Source of the DNA: CAYTBN01 sp964542165
GTDB lineage: Bacteria > Myxococcota_A > UBA796 > UBA9615 > CAYRNR01
Length of the DNA stretch: 64,000 nt
Assembly (NCBI GenBank): GCA_964542165.1
Contig: CAZITQ010000013.1
Location: forward strand, 7,692 to 71,691
Direction: 5' to 3'
The position numbers were made by a program, and so were the translations under genes. The notes below the pieces were generated by a model, which saw nothing but the letters and a program-made list of their open reading frames with translations, was not told the origin of the DNA and ran no database searches. This document shows, piece by piece, positions 33,942 through 42,175 of this stretch (position 1 is its first letter; every line of letters begins with the position of its first letter).

Positions 33942-35512
33942 TCCGTCCCCTCCGCGCCGAGCATCAGCTCGCCCAGCCGTTCGATGGAGGCGTCGGACGC
34001 GTCGAGCACGGCCACGAACCGACCCCTGTGCATCACCGCGATCCGGTCGCTCAGGGCCAGAAGCTCGTTGAGGTCCGCCGAGACCAGCAGCACCCCCAGG
34101 CCCCCGTCGCGGGCCGCGCGGAGCTGGTCGTGGATCGCCTCGATCGCGCCGATGTCCACCCCCCGGGTCGGCTGTCCGGCCAGCAGCACCGCCGGCCCAT
34201 CGGTGATCTCCCGGGCGACCACCACCTTCTGCTGGTTCCCCCCGGACAGGGCGCCGGCGGGGGCCTCGGCCAGGGGTGGGCGCACGTCGAAGCGCTCGAT
34301 GAGGGTCGAGGCCCGCCGGTCGATGGCGCCCTGGGCCAGGGCCACAGGGGAACCGAAACGACGGTGGCGGCCGAGGATCAGGTTGTCGGCCAGGGAGAAG
34401 TCGAGGACCAGGCCCCGCCGATGGCGATCCTCGGGGATGTGGGCCAGCCCGCCCTCGATCCGCTGACGGGGCGTGAGCGCGCCGATCTGTCGCCCGCGGA
34501 TCCGGATCGCCCCCGACGCCAGCGGTCTCAGGCCGGCGATGCATTCCAGCAGCTCGCTCTGCCCGTTGCCCTGCACCCCGGCGATGCCGACGATCTCCCC
34601 CGGCCGGACCCCCAGGGAGATCCGGTCCACGGCGGGCCGTCCGGCCCCCGCCACCGTCACCCCGTCCAGCTCCAGCGCTGGTTCGGCATCCGCGCCCGCG
34701 ACCGCGTCCGCGTCCCGGCGGGAGTCGGCCCCCGGCAGCACCACCTCGCGACCCACCATCCAGTGGGCCAGCTCCCGGGGGCTCGTGTCCGCCGTGGCCA
34801 CCTCCCCCACCGCCTCGCCCCTGCGGATCACGGTCACCCGCTGGGAGATGTCCATCACCTCGTCGAGCTTGTGGGTGATCAGGATCACCGTCCTGCCGCC
34901 CTCGACGAAGGTCCGCAACATCCGGAACAGGCCGTCCACCTCCCCAGGCGTGAGCACGGCCGTGGGCTCGTCGAGCACCAGGATCCGAACCCCCCGGTAG
35001 AGCACCTTGAGGATCTCGACCCGCTGGCGCTCGCCGACCGAAAGCTCCTCCACCGGACGGCGGGGATCCACCGGCAGGCCGTAGGTCTCCCCGAGCTCCT
35101 CCACCGCCCGGGCGGCGGCCCCGAGATCGAGCAGCCCCCCGCGAGTGGGCTCCAGGCCCAGCACCAGGTTCTCGGCCACCGTCAGCGGCTCCACGAGCAT
35201 GAAGTGCTGGTGGACCATGCCCAGCCCGTGGCGGATGGCCACGTTGGGGTCGTGGCGCAGGATCCGCTCGCCCCAGAGCCAGATCTCCCCCTCGTCGGCC
35301 CGGTGGACCCCGGCGAGGGTCTTCATCAGGGTCGACTTGCCCGCGCCGTTCTCGCCCACGATGGCGTGGACGGAGCGGGCCTCGACCGTCAGGTTCACCC
35401 TGCGATTGGCGACGATGGGGCCGAAGCGCTTGGTCACGTCGACCAGGCGCACCGCCGGCGCGGCGCCCGCGACCGCTGCCGCGGCGCCCTCAGGGGATCT
35501 CGTCAGGGACAT
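33938..35512 (-). CDS. Nucleoside/sugar ABC transporter ATP-binding protein, double ABC domain
   Basis: A 524-residue protein with two fused nucleotide-binding domains. The first is canonical: Walker A GENGAGKST at 53-61, signature LSVGERQRVEILK, Walker B RILVLDEPTAVLTP. The second has a degenerate Walker A (GVQGNGQSE) but a good signature LSGGNQQKVVVARE. This asymmetry is normal for the YufO/RbsA/NupO family, in which only one site is fully catalytic. An Asp/Ala-rich linker near residue 260 joins the halves. The ATG overlaps the upstream substrate-binding gene by 23 bases, so translation is coupled within the operon. Confidence 0.95.
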   Translation of the reverse strand: MSLTRSPEGAAAAVAGAAPAVRLVDVTKRFGPIVANRRVNLTVEARSVHAIVGENGAGKSTLMKTLAGVHRADEGEIWLWGERILRHDPNVAIRHGLGMVHQHFMLVEPLTVAENLVLGLEPTRGGLLDLGAAARAVEELGETYGLPVDPRRPVEELSVGERQRVEILKVLYRGVRILVLDEPTAVLTPGEVDGLFRMLRTFVEGGRTVILITHKLDEVMDISQRVTVIRRGEAVGEVATADTSPRELAHWMVGREVVLPGADSRRDADAVAGADAEPALELDGVTVAGAGRPAVDRISLGVRPGEIVGIAGVQGNGQSELLECIAGLRPLASGAIRIRGRQIGALTPRQRIEGGLAHIPEDRHRRGLVLDFSLADNLILGRHRRFGSPVALAQGAIDRRASTLIERFDVRPPLAEAPAGALSGGNQQKVVVAREITDGPAVLLAGQPTRGVDIGAIEAIHDQLRAARDGGLGVLLVSADLNELLALSDRIAVMHRGRFVAVLDASDASIERLGELMLGAEGTE

Positions 35513-36527
35513 CCAGCTCCCCCGCGATGATCTGCTCGCGGATCCGCTCCACCGACTCGACCACGGAGGTCGACAGCAGCTCTCGATTGTTGTCGTCGTG
35601 GACGTACCCCACCCCGTCCTCGGCCAGGCCGAAGGAGTGGATCCCGCCCTCGAAGCGATCCGCCGCCACGTCCTCGATGATGGCGAACAGGGCGTTGTCC
35701 ACCCGCTTGACCATCGAGGTCATCACGTGACCGGGCATCTCGTGGTACTGGTCCGAGTCCACGCCGATGGCGTAGAGGCCCGTCTCCCTCGCCGCCTCGA
35801 ACACCCCCAGCCCCGTGGATCCCGACGCGTGGTAGATGACGTCCGCGCCCGAGCGGTACTGAGCCAGACCCAGCTCCTTGCCCTTGCCCGGGTCCTTGAA
35901 GGCCGTGTGGGACACGCCGGCGTAGTTGCTCACCACCTCGCAGTCGGAGCACACGTGGGTCACGCCCGCCCGGTACCCCGCCTCGAAGCGCTTGATCAGG
36001 GGCACCGGCATCCCGCCCACGAACCCCACCCGGCCCGACTCGCTGGACAGCCCCGCGACCGCGCCCACCAGGAACGAGCCCTGCTCCTCCCGGAACTTGA
36101 GCGCGGCCACGTTGGCCGGTGGCGGCACCACGTTGCCGTCGTCGTCCACCCGCAGCGCGTAGTCCACGCAGGCGAAGGGTACGTCGGGGTACTCCTCGGC
36201 CAGCAGGGTCACGTCGTCGGTGAAGATGAACCCGGTGCCGATGATCAGGTCGAATCCCCGCGATGCGAAGATCCGAAGGGCGCTCTCCCGGTCGGATCCG
36301 TCGGCGGGCTCGATGTACTCGGCGGCGATCCCCAGCTCGTCCCGGGCCCGCATCAACCCGGCGAAGGCCGAGTCGTTGAAGCTCTTGTCCCCGCGGCCGC
36401 CCACGTCGAAGACCAGTCCCACCCGCACCGCGTCCCCGGTCTCGACCACCTCGCCGTCCGGGCCGGCGAACAGCAGCGCCACGTCCACGACGAGCAGCAC
36501 TCCCAGGGCGATAAGGATCCGGCGCAC
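35490..36527 (-). CDS. BMP-family ABC transporter substrate-binding protein (nucleosides), no lipobox
   Basis: A 345-residue protein. VGLVFDVGGRGDKSFNDSAF at residues about 38-57 is the signature of BMP proteins (Med/PnrA family), which bind purine nucleosides; GVDSDQYHEMPGHVMTSMVKR near 260-280 is the second binding segment. The GTG at 36527 follows GGGAGGGAG by four bases. Most BMP proteins are lipoproteins with Cys at the cleavage site. This one has a hydrophobic N-terminus (ILIALGVLLVVDVALLF) with no Cys, so it would be membrane-tethered by an uncleaved helix or released after signal cleavage. First gene of the four-gene operon. Confidence 0.92.
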   Translation of the reverse strand: MRRILIALGVLLVVDVALLFAGPDGEVVETGDAVRVGLVFDVGGRGDKSFNDSAFAGLMRARDELGIAAEYIEPADGSDRESALRIFASRGFDLIIGTGFIFTDDVTLLAEEYPDVPFACVDYALRVDDDGNVVPPPANVAALKFREEQGSFLVGAVAGLSSESGRVGFVGGMPVPLIKRFEAGYRAGVTHVCSDCEVVSNYAGVSHTAFKDPGKGKELGLAQYRSGADVIYHASGSTGLGVFEAARETGLYAIGVDSDQYHEMPGHVMTSMVKRVDNALFAIIEDVAADRFEGGIHSFGLAEDGVGYVHDDNNRELLSTSVVESVERIREQIIAGELDVPDEIP

Positions 36528-36545
36528 GGCGCTCCCTCCCGGACC

Positions 36546-36554
36546 TGTATACCA
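36546..36554 (-). promoter_or_regulatory. Extended -10 promoter of the nucleoside importer operon
   Basis: On the minus strand the sequence reads TGG then TATACA, an extended -10 with the TG one base upstream. The predicted transcript starts about 12 bases before the GTG at 36527, with the GGGAGG site between them. No good -35 is seen 17 bases further upstream. A purine riboswitch was looked for in the leader and none fits. Confidence 0.35.
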
Positions 36555-36640
36555 GACTCGATGCGGTGGATCCGCCGGGGTGATCGGCCGGCCTGTAGGC
36601 GATCGGTACTTGACCCGCGCCGGGGTGAAAGCCCAGGATT

Positions 36641-36666
36641 TTGGACAACGAGGACACAAAGTCCAA
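36641..36666 (+). repeat. Short inverted repeat upstream of a lipoprotein gene
   Basis: TTGGAC (36641-36646) and GTCCAA (36661-36666), 14-base loop, followed by TAAAA. It lies 21 bases before the ATG at 36688 and 26 bases after a TTGACC at 36610 that might be a -35 with a poor -10. It may be an operator or an RNA hairpin; evidence is thin. Confidence 0.3.
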
Positions 36667-36687
36667 TAAAACGCCCTCGAGGACCGC

Positions 36688-37518
36688 ATGCGAAGAACGC
36701 TCGCCACCCGCTCCCTGCTCGCCGCCGCCGCCGTGCTGCTGATCGGGTCCTCCCTCGGATGCCGGAAGGCGCCGCCCCCGGAGGAGATCCCGGTCGACCT
36801 GACCCAGCTGGCCACCTCGGACACCGTGTACGGCACCTTCCACCGCCACGACGAGATCCTCGAGCCCTCCCTCCGGGCCCTGCTGGGTCGGATGGACGAG
36901 TACGTGGACGAGGGCACCGGCGAGTGTTTCCGGATGCCCGATCTGACCGCCTGCGACCTGGCCGACTTCTGCGAGTACACCCGCGATCCCACCGACATCG
37001 CTTCGGTCACCCACGCCCAGGTGATGGACGCGCCCGTGGAGGATCTGGTCGCCGCCGTGCTGCACGCGGACCTGGCGGTGGTCTACCCCAACACCTTCCT
37101 GGACTACGAGGTGGTCGAGGAGACGGACCGGGACGCCTTCCTGGCCGGCGAGAAGCACCTGTTCAGCTACACCTACGCCTGCGCCATCGACGCGGTGCTG
37201 GACCAGGCCTCGTACTACAACGTGATGCAGGTCCGCCGGATCCCGGACTGGGACGGCACCGGCCAGCCCCTGGTTCTGGTGCGGGCCTACATGCCCGAAC
37301 CGGCGGCGACCAACCTGGACACCTCCACCCTCGAGCAACAGTACTCGATGGAGATCATGGCGCCCTACGGGGACGGCACCCAGTCCGTGCGCCTGCTGTC
37401 GTCGTGGTCCGGCCTCAAGATGGGCGACATCTCCGTATCCGATGCGTTCGGCATGGCCTGCTCCAACGTGAAGACCAACTTCACGGACATGGCGAACTGG
37501 GTCGAGGAGAACAAGTAG
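36688..37518 (+). CDS. Lipoprotein of unknown function
   Basis: A 276-residue lipoprotein with lipobox IGSSLGC (Cys25) followed by Arg-Lys. It has no poly-Asp tether, and no Pro after the Cys. The mature part contains eight Cys including a pair in GECFRMPDLTACDLADFC; the second half is acidic and lacks a recognised domain (YACAIDAVLDQASYYNVMQVRRIPDWDG). Codon use is typical. The start ATG at 36688 has a CTCGAGGA ribosome-like site. I do not recognise the family. Confidence 0.65.
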   Translation: MRRTLATRSLLAAAAVLLIGSSLGCRKAPPPEEIPVDLTQLATSDTVYGTFHRHDEILEPSLRALLGRMDEYVDEGTGECFRMPDLTACDLADFCEYTRDPTDIASVTHAQVMDAPVEDLVAAVLHADLAVVYPNTFLDYEVVEETDRDAFLAGEKHLFSYTYACAIDAVLDQASYYNVMQVRRIPDWDGTGQPLVLVRAYMPEPAATNLDTSTLEQQYSMEIMAPYGDGTQSVRLLSSWSGLKMGDISVSDAFGMACSNVKTNFTDMANWVEENK

Positions 37519-37562
37519 TGCTCCGTGATCCCACCTTTCGGCTTCAGCCCGAGGTTTCGGGC

Positions 37563-37568
37563 TAGAAT
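37563..37568 (+). promoter_or_regulatory. -10 element of a leaderless transcript for the PEGA protein gene
   Basis: TAGAAT at 37563-37568 begins 12 bases before the ATG at 37575, so the transcript would start at the ATG itself. No ribosome site is present between them (CCGCGC). Confidence 0.4.
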
Positions 37569-37574
37569 CCGCGC

Positions 37575-38492
37575 ATGCGAAACCTGCGTGGCACCCTTTC
37601 GCTCACCCTCGTCGCCCTGATCGTCCCGCTGACGGGCGCCCTGTTGCCCGGCTGTGGCGGCGACGACATCGACGCCGACTGGGCCTTCATGACCCTGGAG
37701 GCGGATCAGCGGGCGTCGGTCACGCTGGATGGGGTGCTGATCGGCAACACCCCGGTGCGCAAGTACGCCGTCTCCCCCGGGGAGCACTCGGTGGTGCTCG
37801 AGTGCGTCTTCTGCCCGATGCCCCAGAAGGACACCCTCACCTTCACCGTCGCTGCCGGAGAGGTGCACAGCCACGCGAACACGACCTTCATCGGCGGGGA
37901 AGGCGCCGCGCTCGCGACCACCGGCGGCGGGAACGAGGTCGCGACGGATCCCGAGGCCTGGGAGGTCGCCGGGGCGGGAACCGAGTCCGGCAAGTCGTAC
38001 CTGACGGTCAACTCCAAACCCTGGTCCGTGGTCTTCGTCGACGGCGCGCTGATGGGCAACACCCCGCTCAAGAGCAAGCCCATCGACGCCGGCTACCACA
38101 CCATGGTGCTCAAGTGCGGCCCCTGCGAGGGCAACGACGAGCTCGAGCGCACCTTCTTCGTGGAGGAAGGCGACACCCACATCAGCGTGGTCAACGACTT
38201 CGGTCAGGAGGGTCCGATGGATCCCCTGGCCACCGAGATCGCCGGTGACGACGAGGCGGGGGGCGATCCCCAGGGGCGGGGATTCCTGCGGATCCAGTCG
38301 ACACCCTGGGCCACGGTCTCCGTCGACGGCATCGAGATCGGCAAGACCCCCATCGCCAGCCACACCGTCGAGGCGGGAAGCCACAAGGCCCTCCTGGAGT
38401 GCGGTGGCTGCGCCGAGCCCGCGAACGAACTCTTCTTGTTCTCGGTCGCCCCGGGGGAGACCTACGCGATCCAGGGCAAGTTCGAAGACTGA
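37575..38492 (+). CDS. Triple PEGA-domain lipoprotein
   Basis: A 305-residue lipoprotein with lipobox ALLPGC followed by Gly-Gly-Asp-Asp. Three PEGA repeats of about 60 residues each follow, at about 38-95, 140-200 and 245-300. Each has the pattern of a valine-rich strand, D-G, G-(N/K)-TP, and a closing HxxxLxCxxC: FVDGALMGNTPLKSKP and SVDGIEIGKTPIASH are clear, and each repeat contains its own Cys pair (CVFC, CGPC, CGGC), which is unusual for PEGA and suggests disulfide cross-bracing or metal binding. PEGA domains are found next to surface polysaccharide or receptor proteins. Confidence 0.85.
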   Translation: MRNLRGTLSLTLVALIVPLTGALLPGCGGDDIDADWAFMTLEADQRASVTLDGVLIGNTPVRKYAVSPGEHSVVLECVFCPMPQKDTLTFTVAAGEVHSHANTTFIGGEGAALATTGGGNEVATDPEAWEVAGAGTESGKSYLTVNSKPWSVVFVDGALMGNTPLKSKPIDAGYHTMVLKCGPCEGNDELERTFFVEEGDTHISVVNDFGQEGPMDPLATEIAGDDEAGGDPQGRGFLRIQSTPWATVSVDGIEIGKTPIASHTVEAGSHKALLECGGCAEPANELFLFSVAPGETYAIQGKFED

Positions 38493-38507
38493 GATCCCAT
38501 CCTCGCG

Positions 38508-38516
38508 TGCTACTCT
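38508..38516 (+). promoter_or_regulatory. Candidate extended -10 promoter for the C25 protease gene
   Basis: TGC followed by TACTCT (38508-38516), extended -10. Transcription would start near 38523, with a GGGAGG site at 38528-38533 and the ATG at 38539. Confidence 0.3.
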
Positions 38517-38538
38517 TTTCGGCGGACGGGAGGCACGC

Positions 38539-40131
38539 ATGGCGAGCGCACGATGGATCGCGTTGGGGCTGGCCCTGGCGCTCTTCGGCACACCCACCGC
38601 GGGCGCGCAGACGGACGGGGCGCGCTACCTGATCATCGCTCCGGATGCCTTCGTCCCCGGGTTGGAGCCCCTGGCCGAGTGGAAGACCCGCAAGGGCATG
38701 CTCGCCCGCATCGTCCCCCTCAGCGAGACCGGCTACGCCGCGCTGCAGATCCAGGAGTACATCCAGGACGCCGTGGAGAGCTGGGATCCTGCCCCCGAGT
38801 ACGTCCTCATCGCCGGCGACAGCGGCAACGTGGCCATGCCCCAGCAGAACTGGGCCCTGACCGACTGCCCCTACGGCAACGTGGACGGCGACCAGTTCAT
38901 CGAGCTCCACGTGGGCCGCTTCCCCGCCTCGTCGCTGACCCAGATCGAACTGATGGTCGAAAAGACCCTGATCTACGAGCGCACGCCCACCACCGACGGG
39001 TCCTACTACAAGGGAGCCGCCCTGCTGATCGCCGAGGACCACGACGACGACGACTGGCTCCACTACTTCGGCGACGCCCAGTGGGAGGCGGCGCTGATGA
39101 CCGCCTCGGACTTCGACAACGTCCACATCCTGTCGGTGTCCACCACCCCCAACCAGACCCAGGTTCTGGAGGGACTGCTGCTGGACGGCCTCGCCTATTC
39201 CGGGTTCCACGGCCAGATCGGCGGAACGGTGGGCTGGAACGGATTCAACGTGGTCCCGGCCGACATCGACAACGGCCCCATGCTCCCGGTCCTGGTCTCG
39301 TACACCTGCTGCACCCTCGGCTCGCCCAACGCGGGCGGTGAGCAGTGGATGAAGGCCGGTTCGCCGGGCAACGTCCGCGGCGGGGTGGCCTTCGTGGGCC
39401 AGACGGTGAGCTGTTCCTACTGTGCCCACTGGCGCTCGGCCCTGCGCCGGGGTTTCTACGGCCACGTCTTCCTCGACACCGGGGACCACGAGGTCTGCAC
39501 CATGGGTGAGGCGGTGGAGGCGGGGCGACTGCGCTACTACGACGAATTCCACCAGATGGAGCAATACCTGGCGTCCATGCTGTACGGGGATCCGGAGCTG
39601 AACCTGTGGACCAAGGCGCCGGTGGACGTGGAGGTGAGCTACCCACCGGCGGTGCCCCGGGGCGAGACCGAGTTCTCGGTGACCGTGACCGAGGGCGGCG
39701 CCGCCCGGGACGGGATCGTCGTGGCGCTCACGTCCGACGAGGGGGTGTTCGCCGTCGGGCCCACCGACGAGACCGGCGTGCTCTCCTTCGAGGTCGACAG
39801 CAGCGCCGACGAGGTGCTCTACCTCACCGCCACCGGGCGCAACGTGCGCCCCATCGAGGCCGAGATCCAGGTCGGCGGAACGCCCGACGGTGCCGACGAC
39901 GACGACGACACGGGCGACGACGACACGGCCGACGACGACACCGGCGACGACGACACGACGGGCGACGATGACACCGGCGACGACGACACCATCAACGAGC
40001 CGGTCGACACCGAGGGTACGAGCCTGGAGGGCAACTGCACCTGCACGCAGACCGGCGGCCGCACGCTCCCGTCCAGCGGGGTGCTGGCCCTCGGCCTGAT
40101 TGCCCTGTTCCTGCGCCGTCGCGCGTCCTGA
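38539..40131 (+). CDS. Gingipain-family (C25) cysteine peptidase with CxC surface tail
   Basis: A 530-residue secreted peptidase. The signal peptide ends GAQ. Residues 25-370 show the C25 caspase-like fold: YLIIAPDAFVPGLEPLAEWK, PEYVLIAGDSG, and LAYSGFHGQIG with His224 and VSYTCCTL with Cys257. The His-Cys spacing of 33 residues is the same as in RgpB (His211, Cys244), and the surrounding HG and C residues agree, so it is likely active. No prodomain was seen before the catalytic part. Residues 375-470 are Ig-like strands. A poly-Asp linker (about 470-500) is followed by a CTCTQTG, hydrophobic, RRRAS tail of the MYXO-CTERM type. Confidence 0.85.
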   Translation: MASARWIALGLALALFGTPTAGAQTDGARYLIIAPDAFVPGLEPLAEWKTRKGMLARIVPLSETGYAALQIQEYIQDAVESWDPAPEYVLIAGDSGNVAMPQQNWALTDCPYGNVDGDQFIELHVGRFPASSLTQIELMVEKTLIYERTPTTDGSYYKGAALLIAEDHDDDDWLHYFGDAQWEAALMTASDFDNVHILSVSTTPNQTQVLEGLLLDGLAYSGFHGQIGGTVGWNGFNVVPADIDNGPMLPVLVSYTCCTLGSPNAGGEQWMKAGSPGNVRGGVAFVGQTVSCSYCAHWRSALRRGFYGHVFLDTGDHEVCTMGEAVEAGRLRYYDEFHQMEQYLASMLYGDPELNLWTKAPVDVEVSYPPAVPRGETEFSVTVTEGGAARDGIVVALTSDEGVFAVGPTDETGVLSFEVDSSADEVLYLTATGRNVRPIEAEIQVGGTPDGADDDDDTGDDDTADDDTGDDDTTGDDDTGDDDTINEPVDTEGTSLEGNCTCTQTGGRTLPSSGVLALGLIALFLRRRAS

Positions 40132-40173
40132 CGTCGTTCTCCTCCCTGTAAGGACTCCCCCCCTCTCGGTGTA

Positions 40174-40204
40174 CCCCCGACCACGGCGGGGGCGGATGGT
40201 CCGC
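40174..40204. terminator. Overlapping GC hairpins in the gap after the C25 protease gene
   Basis: CCCCCG (40174-40179) pairs with CGGGGG (40187-40192), and the adjacent GCGGA (40192-40196) pairs with TCCGC (40200-40204). Neither is followed by T residues. Possible transcription pausing or attenuation before the ADYC gene. Confidence 0.35.
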
Positions 40205-40229
40205 CCGTCCGCAGGAAGGGAGTTCTCTC

Positions 40230-41276
40230 ATGGCTTTGCAGCAATCCTTGAAACGTTGTCTGTCCGGTGGGGTGCTTGCGCTTGCCGCCTCGATCGCGGC
40301 GCCCGCCGCGGCCCAGGAGGAGTTCGAGATGGTCGACCTCTTCGAGGACGTGGGCGTCATCGACGTGGGCGAGCAGCTGCTCCTCGACCAGATCCTCGCC
40401 CCCGTGGGTGTCATCGAAAGAGTGGACCTGATCCCCGGACGGGATCTCAACGGCCGGGATCTGAACCGGCCCCAGGTCGGCGGCCAGCAGCTGATGGCCG
40501 TCGAGATGCAGCCCCTCTACCATCCCCTGTTCTTCTCGACGCTGACCCAGCTGGACGGCAGCGCGCTGCGGGGCCTGGGGAACTACGGCGTGCCGCTGGT
40601 CCCCACCGACTTCGTGGACGCCGTTTTCCAGGGGTACCTGGAGGACGAGTCGTCGGTCCACCTGCGGATCGACGGCCTGTTCAACCATGGTCAGCCCGTG
40701 CTGGACGACGTGTTCCTCTACGACGTGTCCATCCGCACCCACATCGACGGTGGGTATGAGCCCCTCTGCGGTGTGGCCGACGACGGCGCCCGGGTCCCCG
40801 CCATCGCCCTACCCGGCGTATGGAACCTGGCGGAGGGCGAGGACGGTGGAGGCGGTCACGTGGACGACGAGAGCCTGTTCACCTTCGCCTGCCACGGCTT
40901 CGTGCTGGCCAAGTGCGTGGAGGCAGGCTACCGCCCCTGGGCGGAACACGAGATCTGCGACGAAGGCGGCTGTTTCACCATCCCCCTGGCGGGTCACCAC
41001 CAGGCGTGCACCCGGATGATGCGCGCCGACTACTGCGGCGACGGCACCCCCCACACCGTGGACGGCACCGCCGTCAACTTCTACGACGACGTGGGGATCC
41101 GCGGCGACTTCGAGCCGTGGGATCTCGAGGCCGAGTGGGACGAGTCGGGAGCGCTCTGCGCCGACACCGCCCGCATCGCCCGTCTGGCCCCCGCCTGCCT
41201 GCCCGCCCTGGAGTTCCCCGACTGCGGGACCTTCGAGGGCGGGGCGCTGATCCTGTCCGAGGTGGCGCCGCGCTAG
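40230..41276 (+). CDS. ADYC-domain exported protein
   Basis: A 348-residue secreted protein with signal peptide ending AAA. Residues about 150-320 contain the features of the ADYC family, known from myxobacteria: CGVADDGARVPAIALPGVWN, then TFACHGFVLAKCVEAGY, HHQACTRMMRADYCGDG (the naming motif), and GTAVNFYDDVGIRG. The many Cys (nine in the domain) suggest disulfides outside the cell. Function is unknown. GAAGGGAG precedes the ATG. It is the only gene after the C25 peptidase on the plus strand; co-transcription is uncertain because of the intervening hairpins. Confidence 0.8.
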   Translation: MALQQSLKRCLSGGVLALAASIAAPAAAQEEFEMVDLFEDVGVIDVGEQLLLDQILAPVGVIERVDLIPGRDLNGRDLNRPQVGGQQLMAVEMQPLYHPLFFSTLTQLDGSALRGLGNYGVPLVPTDFVDAVFQGYLEDESSVHLRIDGLFNHGQPVLDDVFLYDVSIRTHIDGGYEPLCGVADDGARVPAIALPGVWNLAEGEDGGGGHVDDESLFTFACHGFVLAKCVEAGYRPWAEHEICDEGGCFTIPLAGHHQACTRMMRADYCGDGTPHTVDGTAVNFYDDVGIRGDFEPWDLEAEWDESGALCADTARIARLAPACLPALEFPDCGTFEGGALILSEVAPR

Positions 41277-41342
41277 GCAATCTCTGGGATCCCGACGGGG
41301 CGTCGGTCCCGTCGGGTCCGTCCCCTCCCCCGGTCCCGATGC

Positions 41343-42125
41343 TCACTCGACGGTCAGGTTGTAGGTGATGTCGATCACCCAGGACGCGTCTTCGTTCTCG
41401 GTGCGGAAGTGGAGCGTGTAATTGCCCACGGGCGGTGGGGCCGCCATCGGGTAGTAACCTGCGGTCGCGGCGAGCTTGGGCGCACCGGCCTCGGAGTCAC
41501 ACTCGTTGCCCTCCAACCACGGCTGCCCGCAGTCGAAGTCCGCGTCCTCGATGTAGAAGATGCTGTTGGCGTCCGTGGGGTAGGCCATCTCGAACGCGCT
41601 GCTGTGGACGAGGTAGGACTCGATGCCCTCCAACGGGGTCTCGTCCACGTCGACCCACATGGCCGGTACCACGCCGTCCGGCGGCCAGTCGGCGACCAGG
41701 CCCTCGAGGCCTTCGGCATCGGCCCAGGCGCAGTCCTCGGGTCCGAACAGCTCGGGGCAGGCGAAGCCGATGGTGTTGCGCACCGGGATGTGGATCGCCT
41801 TGCCGTGGGGGATGGTGCAGTTGCGCGTCTCCTCGCCGCCGAAGCTGCCCGCGAGGAACCAGACGTCGCCCGACTGACCCTGGGTGCAGTCCCCCCCGAA
41901 CAGCGGATTGGTGGCCGCTGGAATCCCGGTGATGGTGTTCCAGGAGGCCGCGGCCCAATCGGCCCACGTCTGCCCGAAGGGGCTGGATTCGGCCGGATCG
42001 ACCCAGGTCCAGCCCTCATCCGCAGAGTCGTCGTCGTCACCCGCCGGGCAGCCGGTGACCAGAGCGATCAGTGACATCGCCGCGCACACCCGCACGAGTT
42101 CGGCCAGCCATCGTCGTCTGTACAT
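41343..42125 (-). CDS. Short poly-Asp lipoprotein with unknown beta domain
   Basis: A 260-residue lipoprotein; lipobox LVTGC followed by Pro-Ala-Gly-Asp-Asp-Asp-Asp. The tether is short here (about ten residues). The mature domain is Trp/Phe/Tyr-rich (FGQTWADWAAASWNTITGIP) with three Cys pairs; ELFGPEDCAWADAEGLEG and DWPPDGVVPAMWVDVDETPL look well ordered. I cannot name the family. GGGGAG precedes the ATG at 42125. It is in tandem with the FG-GAP gene upstream on the same strand (50-base gap). Confidence 0.7.
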   Translation of the reverse strand: MYRRRWLAELVRVCAAMSLIALVTGCPAGDDDDSADEGWTWVDPAESSPFGQTWADWAAASWNTITGIPAATNPLFGGDCTQGQSGDVWFLAGSFGGEETRNCTIPHGKAIHIPVRNTIGFACPELFGPEDCAWADAEGLEGLVADWPPDGVVPAMWVDVDETPLEGIESYLVHSSAFEMAYPTDANSIFYIEDADFDCGQPWLEGNECDSEAGAPKLAATAGYYPMAAPPPVGNYTLHFRTENEDASWVIDITYNLTVE

Positions 42126-42175
42126 GGAGATTCTCCCCCGTGTGGGCCGCAGCATCGCCGGACCCCTTGCCGCGG

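Noticed and set aside
36528..36687. Purine riboswitch before the nucleoside importer
   Set aside because: No three-way junction or conserved core is visible, and the predicted leader is only about 12 bases.
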